DNA of 13,641 nucleotides from Chloroflexota bacterium. Lineage in GTDB: Bacteria > Chloroflexota > Anaerolineae > UBA7937 > JACPPX01. Each line of letters opens with the position of its first letter. The stretch's first letter is position 1. The stretch lies in the NCBI GenBank assembly GCA_016196905.1, contig JACPWV010000010.1, positions 1 through 13,641 on the forward strand, given 5' to 3'. This document shows, piece after piece, positions 1 through 7,053 of the stretch. The notes under the pieces are model-generated. The model saw nothing but the letters and a program-made list of their open reading frames with translations. It ran no database searches and had not been told where the DNA came from. A program made the position numbers and the translations under genes.

Positions 1-283
1 ACTTGACCAGCTCCAGGCGCACCTTCCCATTGAAGCTCTCGATCGGGAAGATCTCCTCGAACAGCTCGTTGAGCCCCTCCTCTTGGAACCACTGGAAGGA
101 GCGCCGCTGGATTTCGATAAGGGAGGGGATATCCAGGATATCCGGCAGGCGGGCGTAGGATTTCTGGCCCGGTCTATAACCGTCCACCCAGGGCTGGAAG
201 CTTTCCAAGTCGAAAAGGGTCCGCTGCAGCTCGTTCACAGCCACGTTCGCTCGGCTCCCCGCCGTGCGCACCATTTTGGCCAT
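1..283 (-). CDS. rpoB: RNA polymerase beta subunit, N-terminal part (runs off left edge)
   Basis: This encodes the start of the beta subunit of bacterial RNA polymerase, part of the catalytic core. About 94 residues are visible, read right to left from an ATG at 283. An uninterrupted frame carries the typical RpoB opening: residues 38 onward read [19 protein letters not shown], then a SFQWF segment, then [12 protein letters not shown], matching the family pattern of a leucine-rich 'IEIQ..SF.WF' helix followed by 'SPI.DF.G'. The first ~35 residues ([20 protein letters not shown]...) are a variable lineage-specific extension. The start is fixed by an AAGGAGG Shine-Dalgarno sequence at 302-296, 12 nt upstream. 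The gene is driven by its own strong promoter (394-366) and is divergent from the cox genes, with no ribosomal protein gene upstream as in the common rplJL-rpoBC order. Only the C-terminal bulk of the gene is missing. Confidence 0.93.
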   Translation of the reverse strand, partial: MAKMVRTAGSRANVAVNELQRTLFDLESFQPWVDGYRPGQKSYARLPDILDIPSLIEIQRRSFQWFQEEGLNELFEEIFPIESFNGKVRLELVK

Positions 284-365
284 GGGGTTATACAACCTCC
301 TTGGGGTACCCTACACAAACAAAAAGAGGCGTAGAACTTGAGTTCCGAGGTAACAGCAAATAGTT

Positions 366-394
366 ATAATATCACACTTTTTCGCAAATGTCAA
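366..394 (-). promoter_or_regulatory. Sigma70-type promoter for rpoB
   Basis: Reading the minus strand, a perfect TTGACA -35 box lies at 394-389. A 17 nt spacer (388-372) follows, then TATTAT (5 of 6 matches to TATAAT) at 371-366. The three bases before the -10 are TGA, giving an extended -10 element. The predicted transcript start is near 359, leaving a leader of about 75 nt before the rpoB ATG at 283. It is among the best promoter matches in the window and explains how rpoB is transcribed without an upstream ribosomal protein operon. Confidence 0.8.
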
Positions 395-626
395 CATATT
401 GGCGGTATCCCCCATAGAGCACCTTGCCCCACTTGGGAGTGGGAAGCCAACCGCCATTCCATCCAAGCCTGCGGTCTCTGTGAGATCAGCCTCGACGGCT
501 CGTGCGTAGTCGGGGTGAAGGACTCTATCGCCGCCCGAACGAGCAGTACGCACCAAAGCTTTTCCGCGGCCCGCCGCTGGGGAGGCAATCCGTTTTCCAT
601 CGCAGCTGAGACTGCCACGAGTTGCC
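395..626. other. Gene-free spacer between divergent rpoB and cox promoters
   Basis: No reading frame here resembles a protein family I know, and no tRNA or structured RNA is evident. The only local structure I noticed is a small GC-rich hairpin, CCCAC (428-432) with GTGGG (439-443), loop of six bases, lacking a T-tract. The stretch may hold operator sites for either divergent transcription unit, but I cannot name one. Composition is mixed: AT-rich at the rpoB promoter end and around 645-655, GC-richer in between. Confidence 0.5.
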
Positions 627-655
627 TTGACATCTTGAGCAAGGTATTATTAAAT
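627..655 (+). promoter_or_regulatory. Sigma70-type promoter for the cox operon
   Basis: A perfect TTGACA lies at 627-632. After a 17 nt spacer comes TTAAAT at 650-655, which matches the -10 consensus at 4 of 6 positions. The predicted start is near 662, giving a short leader of 20 to 40 nt to the coxB start. It is the only convincing + strand promoter before coxB, and no equally good one was seen between the later cox genes, consistent with one main transcript. Confidence 0.65.
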
Positions 656-698
656 CGCCAAGGTTTTTGGGGGACGCGGCGCCTTGATCGGACCTCAG

Positions 699-1739
699 AT
701 GCACAAGCGGGCCAGACTGATTCTTGTCCTCAGCGCGCTGGCGCTGCTTGGCCTCTTAGTTACCCCCGAGGTCGCCCGCGCCGATCCGCCCACCCCTTTG
801 AACCCCCTCACCTCCGGTGGGGAGTCCATTCGAAACCTCTTCAACCTCGTCCTCATCCCGGCTCTGGTGGTGTTCTTCGGGGTGGAGGGCGCCATCCTCT
901 ACGTCGTACTGCGCTACCGCCGCCGCCCGGGCACGGTGGCGGAGCCCGCGCAGATCCACGGCCATACCCGGTTGGAGGTCGCCTGGACCCTGGCCCCCGC
1001 CGCGGTGCTGGCGATGCTTTTTTTCTGGACCGTGCAAACGCTAGAGAGCGTGCAGGCCGTGCCTCCCGACGCGCTGCGCGTGGAGGTGATCGGGCACCAA
1101 TGGTGGTGGGAGTTCCGCTACCCCGATTTGGAGATCACCACCGCCGGAGAGTTGGTGGTGCCGGTAGGGAAACCGGTCCGTTTCGACATCACCTCCGCCG
1201 ATGTGATCCACAGCTTCTGGGTGCCCGAGCTGGCCGGCAAGGTCGACGCGATCCCCGGACAGGTGAACGTGACCTGGGTGGAGATCAACGAGCCTGGGGA
1301 ATATGCGGGAGGGCGCGGCCGGGATGAGCATCTGCACGGCCAATGCGCCGAGTTCTGCGGCATGGCTCACGCCTATATGCTACTGCGCGTTAAGGCTTTG
1401 CCGCCCGCGGAGTTCGAGGCCTGGGTTGAGCGCCAGCAGGCTCCCGCCCCCGAGGAGTTGACCGGCTTGGCGGCCCAGGGCCGCGATCTCTTTGTGAATG
1501 GGTTCTGCCAGGCGTGCCACACCATTCGCGGGACCAGCGCGCAGGGAAGCATCGGGCCCGACCTGAGCCATTTCGCGAGTCGAGATCTGCTGGCCAGTTT
1601 TCTGGACAATACCCCTGAGAACTTGAGAGCTTGGATCGCAGACCCGCCCGCGGTCAAGCCCGGGACTAAGATGCCCAAGTACCTTCTGAGCCCCGAGGAG
1701 ATCGACGCGCTGGTAACTTTCTTGAAGGCGATGGAGTGA
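699..1739 (+). CDS. coxB: Cytochrome c oxidase subunit II fused to cytochrome c (caa3 type)
   Basis: Subunit II takes electrons from the donor and passes them through CuA to subunit I; here it also carries its own cytochrome c. A signal peptide or first hydrophobic segment (MHKRARLILVLSALALLGLLV) is followed by two membrane helices (about residues 48-72 and 92-111). The periplasmic cupredoxin domain has the aromatic run HQWWWEF. The CuA ligands are visible as H171 and C216-x-E218-x-C220-x3-H224-x2-M227. The cytochrome c domain has heme motif CQACH at 270-274 and a likely axial Met at 325 (GTKMPKY). A ten-residue glycine/arginine-rich stretch (203-212) sits just before the CuA loop and looks like an insertion. 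An upstream TTG at 684 is a possible start with a GGGGGA at 669-674; I prefer the ATG at 699 because it directly opens the signal peptide. The stop is 9 nt before coxA. Confidence 0.93.
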   Translation: MHKRARLILVLSALALLGLLVTPEVARADPPTPLNPLTSGGESIRNLFNLVLIPALVVFFGVEGAILYVVLRYRRRPGTVAEPAQIHGHTRLEVAWTLAPAAVLAMLFFWTVQTLESVQAVPPDALRVEVIGHQWWWEFRYPDLEITTAGELVVPVGKPVRFDITSADVIHSFWVPELAGKVDAIPGQVNVTWVEINEPGEYAGGRGRDEHLHGQCAEFCGMAHAYMLLRVKALPPAEFEAWVERQQAPAPEELTGLAAQGRDLFVNGFCQACHTIRGTSAQGSIGPDLSHFASRDLLASFLDNTPENLRAWIADPPAVKPGTKMPKYLLSPEEIDALVTFLKAME

Positions 1740-1748
1740 GGAGGAAAC

Positions 1749-3383
1749 ATGGCTACCGTAGCCTTGCCTCGCACAGTGCCAGCCCGCTACCCCACGGGCA
1801 TCGGGGGCTGGATCACCACCACCGATCATAAGCGCATCGGGATCCTGTACTTCACCACTGCCCTCCTCTTTTTCTTGGTGGGAGGACTCGAAGCTCTGTT
1901 CATACGGCTGGAGCTATCCCAACCCGGCCGACAATTCGTCTCTCCCGAGGTCTTCAACCAGCTCTTCAGCATGCACGGAACGACCATGATCTTCCTATTC
2001 ATCATCCCCATTTTGGTGGGGGGATTCGGCAACTACATCGTGCCCCTGCACATCGGTGCCGCGGACATGGCTTTCCCGCGCCTCAACGCCCTGAGCTACT
2101 GGCTCTTCCTGGCCTCGGGCTTTCTCATGTATGGCGGACTGCTCTTCGGAGGGCTGGCCGCCGGGGGTTGGACGGGCTACGTCCCTCTCACCAACAGCGT
2201 CTTCTCCCCGGGCCGGGGTATGGATTTCTGGGTGGTGGGGCTCTTGGTGACCGGGACCTCCTCCACCCTCGGAGCCATCAACTTCCTGGCCACCATCCTG
2301 AAACTGCGGGGCCCGGGGATGACCCTCCATCGCATGCCCCTCTTCGTGTGGACGATCATGGTTACCGCCACCATGATCATCCTGGCCACCCCGGTGCTGG
2401 CGGCGGCCCTGACCTTGCTCCTCTTCGATCGCCAATTGGGGACCGGCTTCTTCAACGCCGCCCAAAAGGGGAACCCCGTCATCTGGCAGCATATGTTCTG
2501 GTTCTACTCTCACCCTGCCGTGTACATCATGATCCTGCCCGCCATGGGCATCGTCTCCGAAGTCCTCCCCGTCTTCTCTCGCAAGCCCATCTTCGGCTAC
2601 AAGGCCATCGCTTACTCCAGCGCCGCCATCGGCTTTATCGGTTTTCTGGTTTGGGCTCACCACATGTTCACCGTGGGTCTCAGCCCGCTCCTCCTGGCCT
2701 TCTTCGCCCTGGTGACCATGGCCGTAGCGGTTCCCACCGGAGTGAAGATGTTCAGCTGGATCGCCACGCTGTGGGGCGGTTCGCTGGACTTCAAGTCGCC
2801 GTTGCTCTTCGCCCTGGGCTTCATGTCCATGTTCCTCATGGGGGGCATCAGTGGGGTCTTTCAGGCGGTGATTCCCGTGGACTGGCAGCTCCACGACACC
2901 TATTGGGTAGTGGCCCACCTCCACTATGTGCTCTTCGGAGGGAGTGTCCTCGGCCTCTTCGCTGGAATCTATTACTGGTGGCCCAAGATGACCGGGCGGA
3001 TGCTGGATGAGCGGCTGGGACAGATCCACTTCTGGCTGACGTTCATCGGCTTCAACCTGACCTTCTTCCCCATGCACATCCTGGGTCTGCTGGGCATGCC
3101 CCGGCGGATCGCCGACTACCGACCGGACCTGGGATGGGCCGACCTCAACCTTCTCATCACGGTCGGGGCCTTTATCATCGCCCTGGCCACTCTGATCTTC
3201 CTTTACAATGCCGCGACGAGTTTGCGTCGGGGCACTAGGGCTCCCGATGACCCCTGGGAGGGGAATACCCTGGAGTGGATGACCTCCTCCCCCCCTCCGC
3301 CGCACAACTTCGATCACCTCCCCACCGTGGAGAGCGCGCGGCCGGCCCGCGATTGGCGTCTCCGAAACAGTCATCCCCGGTGA
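1749..3383 (+). CDS. coxA: Cytochrome c oxidase subunit I, A2 (caa3) type
   Basis: This is the catalytic subunit, which reduces O2 to water at a heme a3-CuB centre and pumps protons across the cytoplasmic membrane. At 544 residues and about 12 membrane helices it has normal length. The visible ligands are H76 (MHGTTM, low-spin heme), H255 with Y259 (CuB and the cross-linked tyrosine), H304-H305 (CuB) and H390/H392 in VAHLHYV (hemes a3 and a). The K-channel lysine is K333 (TGVKMF), and the D-channel entry is in AADMAFPRLN. At the usual HPEVY position it reads YSHPAVY (253-259). The glutamate is absent and the Tyr-Ser pair typical of A2-family oxidases (Thermus and Rhodothermus caa3) is present. 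A GAGGA ribosome site lies directly before the ATG, and the short gap after coxB implies translational coupling. Confidence 0.96.
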   Translation: MATVALPRTVPARYPTGIGGWITTTDHKRIGILYFTTALLFFLVGGLEALFIRLELSQPGRQFVSPEVFNQLFSMHGTTMIFLFIIPILVGGFGNYIVPLHIGAADMAFPRLNALSYWLFLASGFLMYGGLLFGGLAAGGWTGYVPLTNSVFSPGRGMDFWVVGLLVTGTSSTLGAINFLATILKLRGPGMTLHRMPLFVWTIMVTATMIILATPVLAAALTLLLFDRQLGTGFFNAAQKGNPVIWQHMFWFYSHPAVYIMILPAMGIVSEVLPVFSRKPIFGYKAIAYSSAAIGFIGFLVWAHHMFTVGLSPLLLAFFALVTMAVAVPTGVKMFSWIATLWGGSLDFKSPLLFALGFMSMFLMGGISGVFQAVIPVDWQLHDTYWVVAHLHYVLFGGSVLGLFAGIYYWWPKMTGRMLDERLGQIHFWLTFIGFNLTFFPMHILGLLGMPRRIADYRPDLGWADLNLLITVGAFIIALATLIFLYNAATSLRRGTRAPDDPWEGNTLEWMTSSPPPPHNFDHLPTVESARPARDWRLRNSHPR

Positions 3384-3433
3384 TGGAAAAGGCATCGTTG
3401 CCTGGACGAATCCCCGGTTAGGAGCGACCGTTT

Positions 3434-5248
3434 GTGAAGCGAAAGTCGATCTTCCAAGGCTTGGCGCTGACCACCGCCGCCAGCACCTATGCGCTGCTGG
3501 TGCTGGGTGGAGTGGTGCGCGCCACCGGCTCCGGCCTGGCTTGCCCCGACTGGCCCTTGTGCCACGGGCAGCTGATCCCGCCGCTCGAGGGCCCCATCCT
3601 TATCGAGTACGCCCATCGCCTGGATGCTTTATTGGTCAGCCTGTTAATCGTCGCCAGCGCCTTTGTGGCTTGGCGCTATCACCGCTCGGATCGCTCCATT
3701 CTCTACCCGGCGCTGCTTGGGGTGCCGCTTTTGATCGCCCAAATCATGCTGGGTGGGCTGACCGTGCTCTTCGAACTCCCCCCGGGCATCGTGCTCCTCC
3801 ACCTGGCCACCGCCTTGGGCCTCTTGGCTTCCACGGTGATCACGGCCACCATTGCCTTCGCCTCGAGCGCTCCGATGCAAGCCTCCGGCAGTCAGGCTGC
3901 CGATCGCAGCGCGGCTTTGGCCTGGATGACGACTTTAGCCACCTTCGCCCTACTTCTCTCCGGAGGCTACGTGGTGCGCAGCGGGGCCTCGCTGGCCTGC
4001 CCGGATTGGCCCCTGTGCCTGGGCCAGTTCTTGCCCGCGCCGCGGGGGCCGGGGATCGACATGCAGTTGACCCACCGCTTCGCCGCGGCCGCGGTGGGCG
4101 TGTTGCTGGCGCTCCTGGCGCTGCACGCCTGGCGCACTCGCCAGCACCCGCCCCGACTCGCATTGCTCGCACTGCTGTCCTTGAGCTTATACGGGGTCCA
4201 GGTGCTGGTAGGAGCGTCGGTAGTTGTCTGGCAGCTGCCGGTGGCTCTGCGCGCGCTGCACCTGGCCCTGGGCTCGGCGCTGTGGGCCGCGCTGGTAGCC
4301 ATCGCCGCGCTCAGCTATCCGCGGGCTGCTCTGCCCTCGGAGGATAGCCGGGAACACGGCGAGGCGAGGCCAGACTCGGCGCCCCTCTCGATCTTGCTGG
4401 ACTATCTCAGCTTAACCAAGCCGCGCATCATCCTCTTACTCTTGATTACCACTTTGGCGGCCATGCTCCTGGCGCAGTCTGGCTGGCCGCCACCCTCTCT
4501 GATCCTGGCCACGCTCCTGGGTGGGGCCCTGGCGGCGGGGGGTGCCAGCGCCCTGAATTGCTATCTAGATCGTGACCTGGACGCGCTGATGGCCCGCACC
4601 CGGCTGCGCCCACTGCCCGCTCGACGCATCGCCCCAGCGCGAGCGCTGAGATTCGGACTGGCCTTGAGTTTTGTCTCGATCGTTGAGTTGGCGGTGTGGG
4701 TCAACCCACTCAGCGCGGTGCTGGCCACCGCCGGCATCGTCTATTATGTCCTGCTTTACACTGCTTGGCTCAAGCGTTCTTCCCATCAAAACATCGTCAT
4801 CGGAGGCGCTGCCGGCGCGGTGCCGCCCTTGGTGGGATGGGCAGCGGTGACCGGTCGGGTGGAGCTCCTTCCGGTGCTGCTCTTCGTGATCGTCTTCATG
4901 TGGACCCCGCCCCACTTCTGGGCCCTGGCCCTGCTGCGGCGCCAGGATTACGCCAAAGCGCGCGTCCCCATGCTGCCGGTGGTGCGGGGCGAGCGCGAGA
5001 CTCGGCGCCACATCCTGATTTATGCTTTGAGTTTGGCCGGCATCACGCTCGTTCTGGCTCCTTTGGGGCTGCTGAGTCTGATCTACCTGGGATCCGCGAT
5101 CCTGCTCAACGCATACTTTATCCAGCTGGCCTGGCGCGTGTGGCGCGATGCGTCGCCGGCCGCTTCCTGGCGGCTGTACAAGTACTCCATCGCTTATCTG
5201 GCACTGCTCTTCGTGGCCATGGTCGCGGATCGTGCGCTGATCGGTTGA
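3434..5248 (+). CDS. ctaA-ctaB: Fused heme A synthase and heme O synthase (CtaA-CtaB)
   Basis: One 604-residue polytopic membrane protein carries both steps from heme B to heme A. Residues ~1-300 are CtaA (COX15-like), with the four conserved histidines H61, H123, H214 and H276. Each half has a LACPDWPLC cysteine pair, C37/C43 and C189/C195. A charged linker (about 300-318) joins it to CtaB, the UbiA-family protoheme IX farnesyltransferase. CtaB starts at the LTKPR motif near 328, with N375-x3-D379-x3-D383 followed by RTRLRPLP, and a second motif around YTAWLKRSSHQN. CtaB makes heme O by farnesylation and CtaA oxidises its methyl group to give heme A. The GTG start at 3434 has GGAG nine bases upstream. 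The location after coxA fits cofactor supply to the oxidase. Similar heme O/A synthase fusions are known, for example in Thermus. Confidence 0.93.
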   Translation: MKRKSIFQGLALTTAASTYALLVLGGVVRATGSGLACPDWPLCHGQLIPPLEGPILIEYAHRLDALLVSLLIVASAFVAWRYHRSDRSILYPALLGVPLLIAQIMLGGLTVLFELPPGIVLLHLATALGLLASTVITATIAFASSAPMQASGSQAADRSAALAWMTTLATFALLLSGGYVVRSGASLACPDWPLCLGQFLPAPRGPGIDMQLTHRFAAAAVGVLLALLALHAWRTRQHPPRLALLALLSLSLYGVQVLVGASVVVWQLPVALRALHLALGSALWAALVAIAALSYPRAALPSEDSREHGEARPDSAPLSILLDYLSLTKPRIILLLLITTLAAMLLAQSGWPPPSLILATLLGGALAAGGASALNCYLDRDLDALMARTRLRPLPARRIAPARALRFGLALSFVSIVELAVWVNPLSAVLATAGIVYYVLLYTAWLKRSSHQNIVIGGAAGAVPPLVGWAAVTGRVELLPVLLFVIVFMWTPPHFWALALLRRQDYAKARVPMLPVVRGERETRRHILIYALSLAGITLVLAPLGLLSLIYLGSAILLNAYFIQLAWRVWRDASPAASWRLYKYSIAYLALLFVAMVADRALIG

Positions 5249-5261
5249 GCGAGGGACAGCC

Positions 5262-5456
5262 ATGCAAGCCCACTCACAACCTCACCTCCCCGGCCCGAGC
5301 CCCTGGCCCCCACTTTTAGGGCTGGGAGTCGGCCTGCTGGGAGCGGGCGTCGCCCTCGATGCCGGGGTTGTGCTAGCCCTGGGCGCGTTGATTTCCCTGG
5401 CCGGCCTCCTTGGTTGGATGTATGATGAGATCCGTGGATCCCGAGAGCATGAATGA
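5262..5456 (+). CDS. Small two-helix membrane protein in the cox cluster
   Basis: This is a 64-residue protein with a proline-rich N-terminus (GPSPWPP) and two hydrophobic segments (about residues 16-32 and 34-52), ending in an acidic and basic tail (YDEIRGSREHE). I do not recognise a named family with certainty. Size, position between the heme synthase fusion and coxC, and the SPWP opening suggest a small accessory or subunit IV-like component of the oxidase, or an assembly factor. The ATG follows an AGGGA ribosome site by 5 nt and begins 13 nt after the ctaA-ctaB stop, so it is almost certainly translated as part of the operon. Confidence 0.7.
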   Translation: MQAHSQPHLPGPSPWPPLLGLGVGLLGAGVALDAGVVLALGALISLAGLLGWMYDEIRGSREHE

Positions 5457-5577
5457 GCCCATCGCTGAACTGACCCATAAAACCGAGAGCAGCCAGACCG
5501 GTGTTGATCGATCCTGAAGAAAAGTAAACTTCTTGAGGAATCCGCGCAGTCAGAGATAGTCAGCGAGAATAGAACCC

Positions 5578-6168
5578 ATGGAACGGAGCGAAGCCATTCA
5601 TCCCACCGAGCCCTGGCCCGGGGTGACCCACCGGAAGTTGGGAACCTGGCTGTTCCTGGTCACAGAGATCATGCTTTTCTCGGGGCTGATCGGCACCTAC
5701 CTGGCGGTCCGCAGCGCCGGGGGTCTCAACTGGCCTTCCACGGCGGAGATCCTGGGGGTGAACCTGGCGGCCATCAACACCTTCATTCTGATCATGAGCA
5801 GCGTGACCATGGTCCTGTCCTTCGCCTCCATCGAGCAAGGCAAGCGCGCCGGGCTGGTCCGCAACCTGCTGTTCACCACACTGCTGGGCCTGACCTTCTT
5901 GGGGATCAAGGTCCGGGAGTGGTCGGAGCTTCTCCATGAGGGCTACGCGCCCAACAACAGCCTCTTCGCGGCCACCTATTTCACCCTCACCGGCTTCCAT
6001 GCCGCCCACGTGGCCGGGGGAATCTTGGTGATCCTCTTTGTCATGACCAAGGCCCTGCGGGGTGGCTATTCTGCAGAGGACCACGAGGGGGTCGAACTGG
6101 TGGGGCTGTACTGGCACTTCGTGGATATCGTCTGGATTTTCCTTTTTACCATCATCTACTTAATTTAA
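5578..6168 (+). CDS. coxC: Cytochrome c oxidase subunit III
   Basis: Subunit III is a membrane-embedded core subunit that stabilises the oxidase. This 196-residue protein has five predicted helices, the short bacterial form lacking the first two helices of the mitochondrial protein. Family features are KLGTWLFLVTEIMLFSGL near the N-terminus, the FTLTGFHAAHV segment, and the C-terminal GLYWHFVDIVWIFLFTIIYL. The EWSEL motif is also present. A 121 nt gap separates it from the preceding small gene. The ribosome site is weak (only a GAG-containing purine stretch), so its expression level relative to coxA may differ. Confidence 0.94.
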   Translation: MERSEAIHPTEPWPGVTHRKLGTWLFLVTEIMLFSGLIGTYLAVRSAGGLNWPSTAEILGVNLAAINTFILIMSSVTMVLSFASIEQGKRAGLVRNLLFTTLLGLTFLGIKVREWSELLHEGYAPNNSLFAATYFTLTGFHAAHVAGGILVILFVMTKALRGGYSAEDHEGVELVGLYWHFVDIVWIFLFTIIYLI

Positions 6169-6254
6169 AGAGGCGATCGATATTGATTCGAGAGATGTCA
6201 GGATTCGTACTGCTATCGACGATTCCAAAATAACTCAGGCCGAGGAGAACTCGC

Positions 6255-6533
6255 GTGATCCCCCAAGAGACCCGACGACCCTACATCAAAGTCTTCATCT
6301 TACTGGGCGTTTTCACTCTGATCGAGGTCTTCGTAGCCACTTCCCCTCTGGCCAAGTTCACCCAAGTGATCTTTCTGATGGCCCTCGCGGTGAGCAAGGC
6401 CCTGCTGGTGGCCATGTACTACATGCACCTGCGCTACGATGACCGGCGTTTGATCCTCATCGCTGCGTCCCCCTTGATCCTAGCCAGCGCCTTGATGTTG
6501 GTGCTTCAGCCCCTGGTCTCCTACGGACGATGA
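6255..6533 (+). CDS. coxD: Cytochrome c oxidase subunit IV (prokaryotic COX4/CtaF-like)
   Basis: This is a 92-residue protein with three hydrophobic segments and the hallmark KALLVAMYYMHLRYDDRR motif of prokaryotic subunit IV. The subunit is small, non-catalytic and packs against subunits I and III. The start is GTG at 6255, preceded by GAGGAGA with about 7 nt spacing. An 86 nt gap to coxC holds no clear promoter. Length and position at the end of the core cox genes match the family. Confidence 0.9.
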   Translation: MIPQETRRPYIKVFILLGVFTLIEVFVATSPLAKFTQVIFLMALAVSKALLVAMYYMHLRYDDRRLILIAASPLILASALMLVLQPLVSYGR

Positions 6534-6623
6534 CCTTGCTTCCAGCAGGAGTGAGATGTTGAGTAAGCATCGAAACCCATAAGGTCAACCGTTCTCGCGA
6601 CCGATTCAGGAGGGTGCTTCCGG

Positions 6624-6818
6624 ATGTCCCTCATTGCTTTCCATAAGTTCCTCATCTCCACGGCGATTCTATTCAGCCTCGGATTCTCTATTTGGGCGTT
6701 TTTGGATTACTCCAAAAGCGGCGACCCATCGACCGTGCTCCTGGCCATCGGCTCGGGAATCAGCGCCGTGTTGCTGGGGATCTATCTCCGACACCTCCGG
6801 CGTTTTTTGGGCATATAA
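6624..6818 (+). CDS. Small two-helix membrane protein after coxD
   Basis: This is a 64-residue hydrophobic protein: MSLIAFHKFLISTAILFSLG, then a helix (about 8-29), a short polar loop with GDPST, a second helix (about 38-54) and a basic end (YLRHLRRFLGI). A very good AGGAGGG ribosome site (6608-6614) nine bases before the ATG argues strongly that it is real. I have an impression that small proteins of this layout occur near oxidase genes in other bacteria, but I do not know a function. It is the last gene of the cox cluster on this strand. Confidence 0.72.
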   Translation: MSLIAFHKFLISTAILFSLGFSIWAFLDYSKSGDPSTVLLAIGSGISAVLLGIYLRHLRRFLGI

Positions 6819-6944
6819 TGCCGGGGCGACTCTCGGCGGCCAGATCCCATAAGCTTGAGGGCCGATCAGCTGAGGACTAAGAGGAATTGACGCGGGCTCG
6901 GATGAAGAGCATCGCCCCGGAAGCCTCTCTCGATCCAGCTCGGT

Positions 6945-6966
6945 GCCGATCCCCGCATAGATCGGC
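6945..6966. repeat. 7-bp inverted repeat downstream of the cox cluster
   Basis: GCCGATC (6945-6951) and GATCGGC (6960-6966) form a perfect seven-pair stem with an 8-base loop. No T-run follows, so it is not a standard intrinsic terminator. A further copy, GGCCGATC, at 6860-6867 could compete for the same 3' arm. It sits in the 235 bp gap (6819-7053) between the last cox-cluster gene and the peptidase gene, and could mark a transcript end or be chance. Confidence 0.3.
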
Positions 6967-7053
6967 CTCTCACATCAATGACCATGGCGAGTGTCTTATG
7001 TAAACAAAGGTGGGCCCTTTTGGCCCTCCGCGAGTCGCCCTAAGCCCTAGACG

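Noticed and set aside
174..202. Possible frameshift near the rpoB N-terminus
   Set aside because: On a first pass the ATG frame seemed to hit a stop, but a base-by-base recount shows the ATG at 283 and the conserved RpoB segment are in the same open frame.
365..370. Perfect TATAAT on the + strand in the intergenic region
   Set aside because: No acceptable -35 lies 16-18 nt upstream, and the AT-rich island is better explained by the minus-strand rpoB promoter.
338..1327. Long + strand open frame (329 codons) overlapping the 5' part of coxB
   Set aside because: It overlaps coxB in another frame, is Arg/Pro/Gly-rich as expected of a GC-rich shadow frame, and resembles no protein family.
1995..3395. 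Long minus-strand open frame (466 codons) opposite coxA
   Set aside because: It lies fully antisense to an unmistakable CoxA and has His/Gly/Glu-rich low-complexity composition typical of antisense shadows in GC-rich genes.
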